From Oscillospiraceae bacterium (GTDB lineage Bacteria > Bacillota > Clostridia > Oscillospirales > Ruminococcaceae): a stretch of 64,000 nt of DNA. Made by a program: the position numbers and the translations under genes. A model generated the notes under the pieces. The model had not been told where the DNA came from. It saw only the letters and a program-made list of their open reading frames with translations, and did not search any database. Location of the stretch: contig JAFWDH010000022.1 of the NCBI GenBank assembly GCA_017513135.1, positions 369,632 through 433,631 of the forward strand. The letters run 5' to 3'. Shown here piece after piece: positions 19,027 to 26,930 of the stretch (positions are counted from its first letter, which is position 1; the number at the start of each line of letters is the position of its first letter).

Positions 19027-20466
19027 TCAATATGCTTTTCCCCAGATCACCATAGCTTTGGCCGGCTTTCCGCAGCAGACGCAGGTGTCGCTGATCTCTT
19101 TGCCGTCAAAAGGTATGCATCTGGATCCGATGCCGAGCTTCTCCTTGAGTTCGTCCTCGCAGGCTTCGTCCCCGCACCACATCGCGCGGTAGAAACCGAG
19201 AGAGTTGTTGACCGCCTGCTCAAGTTCATCAAAGGTCGCGCAGTCGACCGTGCGTCTCTCCATGTTCTCCTTGGCTCTGTCATAGATGTTCTTTGCGAGA
19301 GCGTCGAGAGTCTGTTTTACGGAGTCTTCCACGCCGTCCAGCGATACGGTGACCTTCTCGCCGTTGTCCCTTCTCACCAGGACACAGCAGTTGTTCTCTA
19401 TGTCCCTGGGCCCGATCTCGACCCTGACCGGAACTCCCTTCATCTCATACTGAGCGAACTTCCATCCGGGGCTGTTCTCGGTGACGTCGATGTTCGTCCT
19501 GATGCCCGCTGCCTTAAGCCTGTCACAGAGCGCCTGAGCCGCATCGATGACTCCCTCCTTGTGCTGGGCGATGGGGACCACTATCGCCTGTATCGGAGCG
19601 ACTGCAGGCGGCAGGATCAGTCCGTTATCGTCGCCGTGCGACATGATGATGGCGCCTATGAGTCTCGTTGATACGCCCCATGAAGTCTGGAACGGATACT
19701 GGAGCTTATTGTCTCTGCCAGTGAACGTGATATCGAATGCCCTTGCGAATCCGTCGCCGAAGAAATGGCTGGTACCGCTCTGCAGCGCTCTTCCGTCATG
19801 CATCATTGCTTCGATGGTGTATGTGGCCACAGCGCCGGCGAACTTCTCGCTTTCGGTCTTTTTGCCCGTAATGACCGGCATCATCAGGTAGTTCTCGCAG
19901 AAATCCCTATAGCATTCGAGCATCTGCTCGGTCTCGTGCACGGCTTCTTCTTCCGTTTCATGCATCGTGTGTCCCTCCTGCCACAGGAACTCTCTTGTCC
20001 TCAGGAAAGGACGCGTCGTCTTCTCCCAGCGAACTACCGAGCACCACTGGTTGTAGAGCTTGGGCAGATCTCTGTACGACTGGATGATATGTGCATAGTG
20101 GTCGCAGAACAGCGTCTCCGATGTAGGCCTGACGCACATGCGCTCGGCGAGAGTCTCGCCGCCTCCTTCGGTGACCCATGCCACCTCGGGAGCGAAGCCC
20201 TCTACATGATCCTTCTCCTTCTGCAGGAGGCTCTCAGGGATGAACATGGGCATGTACACGTTCTCGTGCCCGAGTTTCTTGAACATCCCGTCAAGGATGC
20301 TCTGGATGTTCTCCCAGATCGCATACCCGTAAGGGCGGAGGATGACACAGCCCCTGACACTGGAATAGTCGATAAGTTCCGCATTCTTGACTATATCCGT
20401 GTACCAGCGGGCGAAATCCTCATTGATGGGTGTGATAGCCTCAACGGCTTTTTTGTCCTGTGCCAT
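19027..20466 (-). CDS. proS: Prolyl-tRNA synthetase, archaeal/eukaryal type
   Basis: 479 residues. This is the short ProRS without the bacterial editing insertion. Class II motif 2 ([18 protein letters not shown]) and the preceding V-R-P-T-S-E-T block are clear. The C-terminal part carries paired Cys (C-V-C-C-G-K, plus an upstream Cys), a zinc-like domain common in this type. It charges tRNA-Pro in the cytosol. It is a single gene with its own leader; no T-box was found upstream. Confidence 0.96.
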   Translation of the reverse strand: MAQDKKAVEAITPINEDFARWYTDIVKNAELIDYSSVRGCVILRPYGYAIWENIQSILDGMFKKLGHENVYMPMFIPESLLQKEKDHVEGFAPEVAWVTEGGGETLAERMCVRPTSETLFCDHYAHIIQSYRDLPKLYNQWCSVVRWEKTTRPFLRTREFLWQEGHTMHETEEEAVHETEQMLECYRDFCENYLMMPVITGKKTESEKFAGAVATYTIEAMMHDGRALQSGTSHFFGDGFARAFDITFTGRDNKLQYPFQTSWGVSTRLIGAIIMSHGDDNGLILPPAVAPIQAIVVPIAQHKEGVIDAAQALCDRLKAAGIRTNIDVTENSPGWKFAQYEMKGVPVRVEIGPRDIENNCCVLVRRDNGEKVTVSLDGVEDSVKQTLDALAKNIYDRAKENMERRTVDCATFDELEQAVNNSLGFYRAMWCGDEACEDELKEKLGIGSRCIPFDGKEISDTCVCCGKPAKAMVIWGKAY

Positions 20467-20509
20467 AGCTGTCTCCTATATATAAATGTAAGTAAAGGCG
20501 CTGTTGTCT

Positions 20510-20515
20510 ATTATA
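20510..20515 (-). promoter_or_regulatory. Candidate -10 element of proS
   Basis: A perfect TATAAT lies about 45 nt upstream of the proS ATG. The -35 hexamer at 17 bp (TTCTTT) is poor, so the promoter call is tentative. Confidence 0.4.
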
Positions 20516-20564
20516 CACCATACCCGCGCCGCAAAGAAATGCCGCTGCCGCAACAGACTGCGGT

Positions 20565-21545
20565 TCAGTTTCCGCCTGTGAGCCTGCTCAGCGCATCACG
20601 GTCAAACCGCGATGCCGTATCTCCGAGTTTTTTCATTATCCTGTTTATATCCGGAATGCTGGGCTGCGCGCCGTATCCGGAAACGGTAAGCGACGCGGCA
20701 TGGGAAGCAAAGATCATCGAATCATCGGGAGCGAGTCCTGCAGCATAAGCTGCACAGAAAGCACCGACGAAGCTGTCTCCGGCAGCGGTCGGATCGACGG
20801 CTTCTGTTTTTACGCTCGGCACTCTTACAGTCTTCCCTTCATAATACAGAAGCGCTCCGGCTTCCCCCATAGTGATGAGGACGTTCCCGGGTCCGCTCTC
20901 CGCTATCGCCGCCGCTGCTTTCTCTGCGCTTTCCCAGTCCGTTATCGCGATCCCGGTCATCTCCGCCGCTTCATGCTCGTTCGGAGAGATGAAGCTGACG
21001 TTCTGCAGGAAGCCTCTGCTCATCGGGGCATACGGTGCGGGATTCAGCATCACGGGAACACCCGCTTCCTTTGCCATATCCGCAACGGTCTCGTTTGCAG
21101 ACATGCTGATCTCAAGCTGCAGAAGGACCATGTCATACCTGCCGATCCTGTCTCTCAGAAAATCAAGTTCCCCGTCCCTGAACCGGATCTGCGCCCCGGG
21201 CACCACCATGATCCTGTTTCTGGTCCCTTCTGCATGTCTCTCCAGTTCTATGAGCGCGCATCCGGTAGTGCTCTCCGGATCCAGTACGGTCATAGAAGTA
21301 TCAATGCCCATCTCACCGAGTCCCCTCATCAGCTCCGAGCCGTTTGCATCCTGCCCGATCCTTCCGATGAAATCGACCTTTGCCCCGGCTCTTGCAGCCT
21401 GGCAGGCCTGATTCGCGCCTTTGCCTCCCGCCGCGGTGGAGAAGGAGTCACCCATCACCGTCTCCCCTTCCTTCGGGAACCTGTCTCCTCCGAATGTGTA
21501 GTCCATATTGCAGCTGCCGACTACCAGTATCCTGGGTTTTCTCAT
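20565..21545 (-). CDS. rbsK: PfkB-family sugar kinase, ribokinase-like
   Basis: 326 residues from the ATG at 21545, which has GAGGAGG at good spacing; a longer open frame upstream runs through a terminator and is rejected. The N-terminal sugar-binding signature A-G-G-K-G-A-N-Q-A and the C-terminal catalytic block D-P-T-A-A-G-D-S-F-V-G-A-F (Asp of the anion hole) place it in the ribokinase branch. It would phosphorylate ribose or a similar sugar with ATP. No ribose transporter is adjacent; the gene follows acpP across a terminator. Substrate identity is inferred from motif only. Confidence 0.8.
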   Translation of the reverse strand: MRKPRILVVGSCNMDYTFGGDRFPKEGETVMGDSFSTAAGGKGANQACQAARAGAKVDFIGRIGQDANGSELMRGLGEMGIDTSMTVLDPESTTGCALIELERHAEGTRNRIMVVPGAQIRFRDGELDFLRDRIGRYDMVLLQLEISMSANETVADMAKEAGVPVMLNPAPYAPMSRGFLQNVSFISPNEHEAAEMTGIAITDWESAEKAAAAIAESGPGNVLITMGEAGALLYYEGKTVRVPSVKTEAVDPTAAGDSFVGAFCAAYAAGLAPDDSMIFASHAASLTVSGYGAQPSIPDINRIMKKLGDTASRFDRDALSRLTGGN

Positions 21546-21601
21546 GATCCAATCCTCCTCTGACGGCGAAGCGGCGTCATCCCGTCGCCGTAAGTTCCCC
21601 T

Positions 21602-21639
21602 GAAAAACGAGCAGACAGAAGAACATAGTCTTCTGCCTG
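21602..21639 (-). terminator. Intrinsic terminator of acpP
   Basis: CAGGCAGAAG pairs with CTTCTGTCTG (one G-U) around a 7-nt loop, followed after a few bases by TTTTT on the minus strand. It lies between acpP and the ribokinase-like gene, and no promoter is evident between it and that gene. Confidence 0.7.
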
Positions 21640-21677
21640 TAGGCGGTAAATCCGGTTGCCGGTCCGTGTCACTCCGC

Positions 21678-21905
21678 TCAGATATTATTCTCTATATAGT
21701 TGACTATATCTCTGACGGTCCTGAGTTCCTCGGCTTCCTCATCCGGGATCTCGATATCAAATTCCTCTTCCAAAGCCATCGTGATATCGAGGCTGTCCAT
21801 AGAGTCTGCCCCGAGATCGTCTACCAGCGAAGTATCCTCGGTGATGTCGTTCTCATCAAGTTCAAACTGTTCGCAAAGGATCGCTATGACCTTGTCAATT
21901 ACCAT
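21678..21905 (-). CDS. acpP: Acyl carrier protein of fatty acid synthesis
   Basis: 75 residues with the canonical D-L-G-A-D-S-M-D attachment site (Ser35) followed by M-A-L-E-E-E-F-D, the FabD/FabH recognition helix. This is the housekeeping carrier. It stands apart from other fab genes and is transcribed from its own consensus promoter. Confidence 0.95.
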   Translation of the reverse strand: MVIDKVIAILCEQFELDENDITEDTSLVDDLGADSMDSLDITMALEEEFDIEIPDEEAEELRTVRDIVNYIENNI

Positions 21906-21983
21906 TTTCTGCTCTCCGAAACATATCTGTTATTTTTGTGCGCTGAGATCATCAGAAAAAGTCACTAGGGCTTTCATAGACAC

Positions 21984-22012
21984 TTTATATGATAGTTGTT
22001 TACAGTTGTCAA
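21984..22012 (-). promoter_or_regulatory. Promoter of acpP
   Basis: TTGACA, 17-bp spacer, TATAAA on the minus strand, about 75 nt upstream of the acpP ATG. It is one of the strongest promoters in the window. No FapR-type palindrome was found beside it. Confidence 0.85.
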
Positions 22013-22118
22013 TACGTTTTTTGTTTAAGTTCATGTTCCCAAAAAACGCCGGTCTCTGAAAAATATATACAGCGATTTTTGCCGTCCGGTCATTCTGCCC
22101 TTAATTCCCCGCGTGTGC

Positions 22119-22124
22119 TATAAT
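22119..22124 (+). promoter_or_regulatory. Extended -10 promoter of aroK
   Basis: TGC directly precedes TATAAT, giving an extended -10 element; the -35 region is weak. A CGGAGG ribosome binding site follows about 12 nt downstream, before the ATG at 22150. Confidence 0.6.
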
Positions 22125-22149
22125 TTCACTGCAGAACGGAGGTCGCAAA

Positions 22150-22653
22150 ATGATTCAGCAGAGATCCATAGCTCTCATAGGCTTCATGGGAAGCGGAAAA
22201 TCCACGCTAGGCAGGCTCGTTTCTAACGAGCTGCAGGTGTCTTTCCGTGATCTTGACGCTGTAACGGAAGATCTTGCCGGAATGAGAATACCCTCGCTTC
22301 TGGTGGAGAAAGGCGAGCTGGCTCTGAGAGAATTCGAGACTCTCGCACTTACCAGAGTATGTCCGGAAGGCGGCGTGCTGGCCGCTTCCAGCGGATGCGT
22401 CATGCTGGAGCGCAACAGGCATATGCTGAGATCGGCATACCGCTGCATCTTTCTGGACGCCCCGTTCGACATCCTGATGGACAGAGTGAACGGCACCAGC
22501 CGTCCGATACTCAAATCCATGTCCAGAGACGAGCTCAGAAGGCTCTATGAACTGCGGAAGCCGATCTATCTTGACTGCGCTTCCGAGACGCTGGACGCAA
22601 CAGCCACACTCAGGCAGCTGACCGAACAGATAATAGATATATATTATTCATGA
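22150..22653 (+). CDS. aroK: Shikimate kinase-like protein
   Basis: 167 residues. The P-loop G-F-M-G-S-G-K-S-T (11-19), the D-L-D shikimate-binding acid (34-36), G-E-x-x-x-R-E-F at 55-62, a lid Arg in G-T-S-R-P, and L-R-K-P-I-Y at the C-terminus all fit shikimate kinase, which makes shikimate 3-phosphate from ATP. The family GGG loop that holds shikimate is changed to Ser80-Ser81-Gly82. No other aro gene is nearby. It is probably a kinase of this family, with altered substrate binding possible. Confidence 0.8.
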   Translation: MIQQRSIALIGFMGSGKSTLGRLVSNELQVSFRDLDAVTEDLAGMRIPSLLVEKGELALREFETLALTRVCPEGGVLAASSGCVMLERNRHMLRSAYRCIFLDAPFDILMDRVNGTSRPILKSMSRDELRRLYELRKPIYLDCASETLDATATLRQLTEQIIDIYYS

Positions 22654-22688
22654 TCGTACACTGCCAGATGCGAAGAAAGGAAACTGAA

Positions 22689-23810
22689 ATGTCATACCTC
22701 GGCGAAAACATCAAGAAACTCGGTTTCGGGCTCATGCGCCTTCCCAGACTTGAGAACGGCACCATCGACATCGAACAGACCAAGGAGATGGTAGACCTTT
22801 TCATGGGCGCAGGATTCACATATTTCGATACAGCCTGGGCATACGGCGGAAGTGAGGAGGCATGCAAGGCCGCTCTGGTGGACCGCTATCCCAGAGAGAG
22901 TTTCCAGCTCGCGACAAAGAATGCTGCCTGGATAGACTGCAAGACCAGAGAGGACGCCATCGCTCAGTTCGAGACATCACTCAGAAAGACCGGTGCCGGT
23001 TATTTCGATTTCTATCTGCTTCACAATATCGCTCCTGAGCGCAAGAAGTTCTTCGATGATTTCGATATGTGGAGCTTTATAAAACAGAAGAAAGAGGAAG
23101 GTCTCATAAAGCACATCGGTTTCTCGTTCCACTCCACGCCGGAGTTCCTGGACGAAGTACTCACGGAGCACCCTGAAGTCGAGTTCGTTCAGCTCCAGAT
23201 AAACTACAAGGACTGGGAGGAGCCCACGGTCGAATCCCGTGCTTGCTACGAAATGGCCAGAAAGCACGGTAAATCCGTGGTGATCATGGAGCCTGTCAAA
23301 GGCGGACTTCTGGCAAATCCGCCGGAAGCCATAAAGAACATATTCCTGGAGGCTGAGCCGGATTCATCCTGCGCATCATGGGCCATCAGGTTCGCAGCGG
23401 ACCTCGACGGTCTCATCACCGTCCTGTCCGGAATGAGCAGCGTTGAACAGATGAAAGACAACCTTTCGACCATGAAGAATTTCACAGGCCTCACACCTGG
23501 ACAGAAGGAGGTCGTGGCCAAAGCCCAGAAAGCCTTCTCCGAGATCCCGCTGATCCAGTGCACAGCCTGCGATTACTGCGCGAAGGTGTGCCCGATGGGC
23601 ATATCCATAAGCGGCTCCTTTGCTGCCGACAACTTCCTCACTCTGTACGGCGATATGAAACAGGCCAGAAGGAGGCTTGATTCCGCCAAGGGAGAAGAAA
23701 AGCTCTATCCCACGGAGTGCATCAAATGCGGCGCCTGCGAGTCGGTATGCCCGCAGCATCTCACGATCCGCGACCTTCTTGAAAAAGTGTCTGCCGACTT
23801 CTCACTATAA
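22689..23810 (+). CDS. Aldo/keto reductase with C-terminal two-cluster ferredoxin domain
   Basis: 373 residues from the ATG at 22689 (GAAAGG upstream); an earlier in-frame ATG overlapping the aroK end has poor support. The barrel shows the AKR tetrad Asp47, Tyr52, Lys77 and His112. The tail binds two 4Fe-4S clusters: Cys291/294/297/301 and Cys344/347/350/354. This fusion is widespread in anaerobes; the clusters suggest electron exchange with ferredoxin rather than only NAD(P)H. The substrate is unknown. A strong terminator follows. Confidence 0.88.
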   Translation: MSYLGENIKKLGFGLMRLPRLENGTIDIEQTKEMVDLFMGAGFTYFDTAWAYGGSEEACKAALVDRYPRESFQLATKNAAWIDCKTREDAIAQFETSLRKTGAGYFDFYLLHNIAPERKKFFDDFDMWSFIKQKKEEGLIKHIGFSFHSTPEFLDEVLTEHPEVEFVQLQINYKDWEEPTVESRACYEMARKHGKSVVIMEPVKGGLLANPPEAIKNIFLEAEPDSSCASWAIRFAADLDGLITVLSGMSSVEQMKDNLSTMKNFTGLTPGQKEVVAKAQKAFSEIPLIQCTACDYCAKVCPMGISISGSFAADNFLTLYGDMKQARRRLDSAKGEEKLYPTECIKCGACESVCPQHLTIRDLLEKVSADFSL

Positions 23811-23831
23811 AAACCGCTGAACAAAGAACAC

Positions 23832-23866
23832 GCCCGGATACATCGTATCCGGGCTGTCTTTTTTAT
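23832..23866. terminator. Intrinsic terminator between convergent genes
   Basis: GCCCGGATAC-ATC-GTATCCGGGC followed on the plus strand by TGTCTTTTTT. It ends the aldo/keto reductase transcript and may also serve the minus-strand gene that stops at 23877. Confidence 0.9.
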
Positions 23867-23876
23867 TTTGTATTCG

Positions 23877-24500
23877 TCAGTCGCTGAAGACGTTTTTATG
23901 CAGGTCGACAGTTCCGACAAGCAGGAACAACATCCCGAGGAAATTCACTCCTTCTCCGATCCAGTTCATGGATGCCTTCGTGAAGTCTCTGGTCGAGAGA
24001 TATCCCATGCCCAGTTCCAGGATCATGGAGACCAGGAACAGTATTGCGGATGTCTTTCTTCTGTTCCGAAGGGAGATGACGATATATCCGATGTGGGCCG
24101 TCACAAGTCCCAGCACCATGAAAAGCACAAAGAGCATCTTGCTCGTCACAAGCGCCGGTGCCGCCGTGACCGCCAGGGTATCGGATCCGCCTTTCTTCTC
24201 TTTTCCCTTACCCAGCACATAACCGACCACAGCTATCGCAGTCAGCGTGAACCCGACAGCCTGGAAAGGCATGAAGCAATCGCTGAGTGCAGGGAAATCG
24301 CAGATGCCGAATGCATACAGCAGCTTATATGAAGCCTTGAAGATCCCGCCGACCGCCACCATGACAGTGCCGGCGCAGAACACGGCATAGCAACCTTTGT
24401 TCATACGGCTGTAGAAATCGCGCTGAAAAATGACCGCGGATACCAGATAGAGAGCTACAGGAACCAGGTCAAACAGCGCCATAGGTACCGAGAATCCCAT
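23877..24500 (-). CDS. Multi-spanning membrane protein of unknown function
   Basis: 207 residues with about six hydrophobic segments (roughly 5-25, 37-55, 78-98, 122-142, 150-170, 178-198) and short loops. A lysine/glycine-rich linker (G-K-G-K-E-K-K-G-G) separates two three-helix halves. I do not recognise a family. It starts 12 nt after the flavin-reductase-like gene, so the two are probably cotranscribed; a link to membrane redox is speculative. Confidence 0.75.
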   Translation of the reverse strand: MGFSVPMALFDLVPVALYLVSAVIFQRDFYSRMNKGCYAVFCAGTVMVAVGGIFKASYKLLYAFGICDFPALSDCFMPFQAVGFTLTAIAVVGYVLGKGKEKKGGSDTLAVTAAPALVTSKMLFVLFMVLGLVTAHIGYIVISLRNRRKTSAILFLVSMILELGMGYLSTRDFTKASMNWIGEGVNFLGMLFLLVGTVDLHKNVFSD

Positions 24501-24512
24501 AGTGCAGCCTCC

Positions 24513-25433
24513 TTATTTGTTCTTTTCCTTGGATCTCTTGTCGTTGATTATCTTCATCTCAGCCGCTGTGATGAGCTCGCAGTTGTTCTCCCTCGCCCAT
24601 GCGACACAGCCTCTGAGAACCGTCGGCAGGAACACTCTGGGAACGTTCTGGATCATCTCCAGCGCGTCATCGGTGAACTTGACCTTGTCATCTATCCTGT
24701 CCGCGGCATATCTCACTGAGTTGAGCGTCTGCTTGCGCATAGGCAGAAGCTCGGGGATAGCGCGGCGGTGTTTCGTATACCAGAAGTTCTTGCTGTCTCT
24801 GTAACCGTAGTCGACGGGAACCGGCGGGAAATCCTGCGCGCGCACGCCGTTGATTATCGCGTTGTAGTACTTCTCCTTCATGAGGATCTTGTCGACGCGA
24901 AGCACGAAGTGAGCGCCGTATTTCGTCGTCAGGCCATTGAAGTCATGATAAGGTCCCTCATAGAAATCCCCGTCAAAAGGCTGGTCCCTGTCGGCTCCGT
25001 CAAGTTCTCTCATCCATGTGCACTCGATGACCTGGAACGCTTCCTTGACGACCTTGGGTCTTGTCTCGCCCTGTTCTGCCAGCAGTGAGTCCTCGAGGGT
25101 GAATTTGCAGTCCTTCATCTTCTCTGCAGGCTTGTCTCCCGGCCAGCCGAGCCTCACGACCTCCTTGAAGGTCTTTCTCTCGTCAGTTACGAAGTTTATG
25201 GCGCATTTCCCGTTCCTGAGAAGATTCTGGCAGGTGTTGGAGGAATTGCGGCACTCCAGGAGCATCGCGTAGTAGTCCTTGCCCGCGACATAGAAGGGCT
25301 GTACCAGCGAGTACGGTCCGAGAGATGTGCTGCCGTCCTCGCAAAGGGTGCTGATGACCACCGTGGGCATCGGGAAGAAAAGGGATGTCTGGTAGAAGTT
25401 GTCTACCACTCTAAGGTCCTTGAAACTGCTCAT
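24513..25433 (-). CDS. Flavin reductase-like FMN-binding protein with a PCP_red-like tail
   Basis: 306 residues. The first ~200 residues fit the flavin reductase-like split barrel: P-M-P-T-V-V-I-S-T-L, then a G-P-Y-S-L-V-Q-P-F block and N-G-K-C-A-I-N-F-V. The last ~50 residues (F-T-D-D-A-L-E-M-I-Q-N-V-P, then L-R-G-C-V-A-W-A-R-E-N, then L-I-T-A-A-E) resemble the helical PCP_red domain first named from protochlorophyllide reductase, also found in anaerobic redox proteins. It probably binds FMN; the electron donor and acceptor are unknown. Confidence 0.8.
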   Translation of the reverse strand: MSSFKDLRVVDNFYQTSLFFPMPTVVISTLCEDGSTSLGPYSLVQPFYVAGKDYYAMLLECRNSSNTCQNLLRNGKCAINFVTDERKTFKEVVRLGWPGDKPAEKMKDCKFTLEDSLLAEQGETRPKVVKEAFQVIECTWMRELDGADRDQPFDGDFYEGPYHDFNGLTTKYGAHFVLRVDKILMKEKYYNAIINGVRAQDFPPVPVDYGYRDSKNFWYTKHRRAIPELLPMRKQTLNSVRYAADRIDDKVKFTDDALEMIQNVPRVFLPTVLRGCVAWARENNCELITAAEMKIINDKRSKEKNK

Positions 25434-25468
25434 TTTTATTCTTCTCCTCTATAAAGAATATGTATATA

Positions 25469-25490
25469 AATGAGATCTCTCAGATCTCAA
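25469..25490 (-). terminator. Weak hairpin at the end of tsaD
   Basis: TGAGATCT-GAG-AGATCTCA followed by TTTATATA on the minus strand; the tsaD stop lies inside it. The poor T-run makes it a weak or partial terminator. Confidence 0.45.
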
Positions 25491-26475
25491 GGGTCGCATA
25501 TGCGTTAAGATCCAGTCCCGCCCTGGACCCGGCAGCGTACTCATAGTATCCGGCCGAAGCTATCATGGCGCCGTTGTCGCCGCAGAGCTTCGGAGCAGGT
25601 GCGTAGAACGGTATTCCTTTTCTCTCAGCCGCCGCGCTGCATTTGCGCTGAAGTTCACCGTTTACAGATACCCCGCCGCAGACGCAGGCAGGGAGGCCGT
25701 ATTCTTCCGCCGCGGCGATCAGCCTTCTGGACAGGATATCGGTCACTTTCTGCTCAAATGCCGCCGCGAGATCTGCTCTGCGGACTTCCTCGCCCTTCAT
25801 TGCAGCTGTATTGACTATATTAAGACATGCAGTCTTGAGTCCCGAGAAGCTGACATCGAACTCGCCCGATGTGTGTGGATCCGGCAGCCTGTAAAAGGAG
25901 GGATCGCCTTCCGCAGCCAGTTTTGAGATCTCAGGCCCGCCGGGATACGGAAGGCCGAGCGTCCTCGCCACCTTGTCAAATGCCTCTCCGGCTGCGTCGT
26001 CGACTGCCCTGCCCAGGACCTCAAATGAAGTGTATCCGCTGACCTTGATCATATGTGTGTGGCCGCCGGACACTGCCAGGGCTATGAACGGAGGCTCAAG
26101 ACCCGGATGCGTAAGATAGAGCGATGCCACATGGCCTCTCAGATGATGTACAGGTATCAGTTCCTTCCCTGCAGCGTAGCAGAGTCCTTTCGCGAAGCTG
26201 ACGCCCGCAAGAAGGGCTCCGATCAGCCCCGGGGCATATGTGACCGCCACCGCGCCGATATCATCCATTCCCACGCCGGCGTCGTCGAGTGCCTGTCTGG
26301 TGACTGGTATGATGTTTTCTATATGCCTTCTGGACGCGATCTCCGGGACCACGCCTCCGTAGAGCCTGTGCTCCGCTATCTGCGTTGCGACCGCGTTGGA
26401 CAGTATCTCCCTTCCGTCGCGCACAACCGCGGCAGAAGTCTCATCGCATGAGCTTTCTATTCCCAGTATAAGCAT
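25480..26475 (-). CDS. tsaD: tRNA threonylcarbamoyladenosine transferase TsaD
   Basis: 331 residues from ATG at 26475. It starts M-L-I-L-G-I-E-S-S-C-D-E-T and carries the metal ligands His111 and His115 in H-H-L-R-G-H plus a C-terminal N-G-A-M-I block. It transfers threonylcarbamoyl to A37 of ANN-decoding tRNAs with TsaB and TsaE, neither of which is in this window. The ATG overlaps the rimI stop by one base (TGATG). Confidence 0.97.
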   Translation of the reverse strand: MLILGIESSCDETSAAVVRDGREILSNAVATQIAEHRLYGGVVPEIASRRHIENIIPVTRQALDDAGVGMDDIGAVAVTYAPGLIGALLAGVSFAKGLCYAAGKELIPVHHLRGHVASLYLTHPGLEPPFIALAVSGGHTHMIKVSGYTSFEVLGRAVDDAAGEAFDKVARTLGLPYPGGPEISKLAAEGDPSFYRLPDPHTSGEFDVSFSGLKTACLNIVNTAAMKGEEVRRADLAAAFEQKVTDILSRRLIAAAEEYGLPACVCGGVSVNGELQRKCSAAAERKGIPFYAPAPKLCGDNGAMIASAGYYEYAAGSRAGLDLNAYATLEI

Positions 26476-26930
26476 CAATCAGTTTCTTCCTTAATGTTTC
26501 TAACGAGGACAAGCGCGTCCTCCTGTGGATCTCTGTAGAAGTCCTTCCTGACTCCCGCCTCGGAGAATCCGAAAGACCGGTACAGGTTCTTTGCCGGAGC
26601 GTTGGATCTTCTGACTTCCAGGGAAACGTGATCGCATCCCCTGGATGCGCACTCCCTCATGAGGTCCTCCATTATCATGCGCCCGATCCCTCTTCTTCTG
26701 TATTCCGAGAGGACTCCGAGCTCATTGATCCCGGCGAACTCCGCAGCAGTCTGCATGGTTGCAAATCCGACTATCAGTCCGTCAGCCTCGCAGACGCAGG
26801 TGTACGCCTGCGGGAACTCTATCTCTTCCCTGATCTGCTCCTCGCTCCAGGGATGTGTCGTTACAGTCCTCTCCACAGAGTATATCGCTGCCGAGTCCTC
26901 CGGCAGCGCTTTTCGTACCTTATATGTCAT
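26475..26930 (-). CDS. rimI: Ribosomal-protein-alanine N-acetyltransferase RimI
   Basis: 151 residues, single GNAT fold. V-T-T-H-P-W-S-E-E-Q near residue 25 is typical of RimI; the acetyl-CoA loop is Y-R-R-R-G-I-G-R, and N-A-P-A-K-N-L-Y-R-S-F-G-F is the second signature. It acetylates the N-terminus of S18 and probably other proteins. Its start overlaps the polA stop by 4 nt, and rimI-tsaD pairing is common. Confidence 0.93.
   Translation of the reverse strand: MTYKVRKALPEDSAAIYSVERTVTTHPWSEEQIREEIEFPQAYTCVCEADGLIVGFATMQTAAEFAGINELGVLSEYRRRGIGRMIMEDLMRECASRGCDHVSLEVRRSNAPAKNLYRSFGFSEAGVRKDFYRDPQEDALVLVRNIKEETD

Noticed and set aside
20467..20564. T-box riboswitch ahead of proS
   Set aside because: The leader is under 100 nt and lacks the conserved T-box sequence and a terminator.
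21906..21983. FapR-type operator beside the acpP promoter
   Set aside because: A CCTAGT fragment is present, but the full palindrome seen in characterised FapR sites is not.
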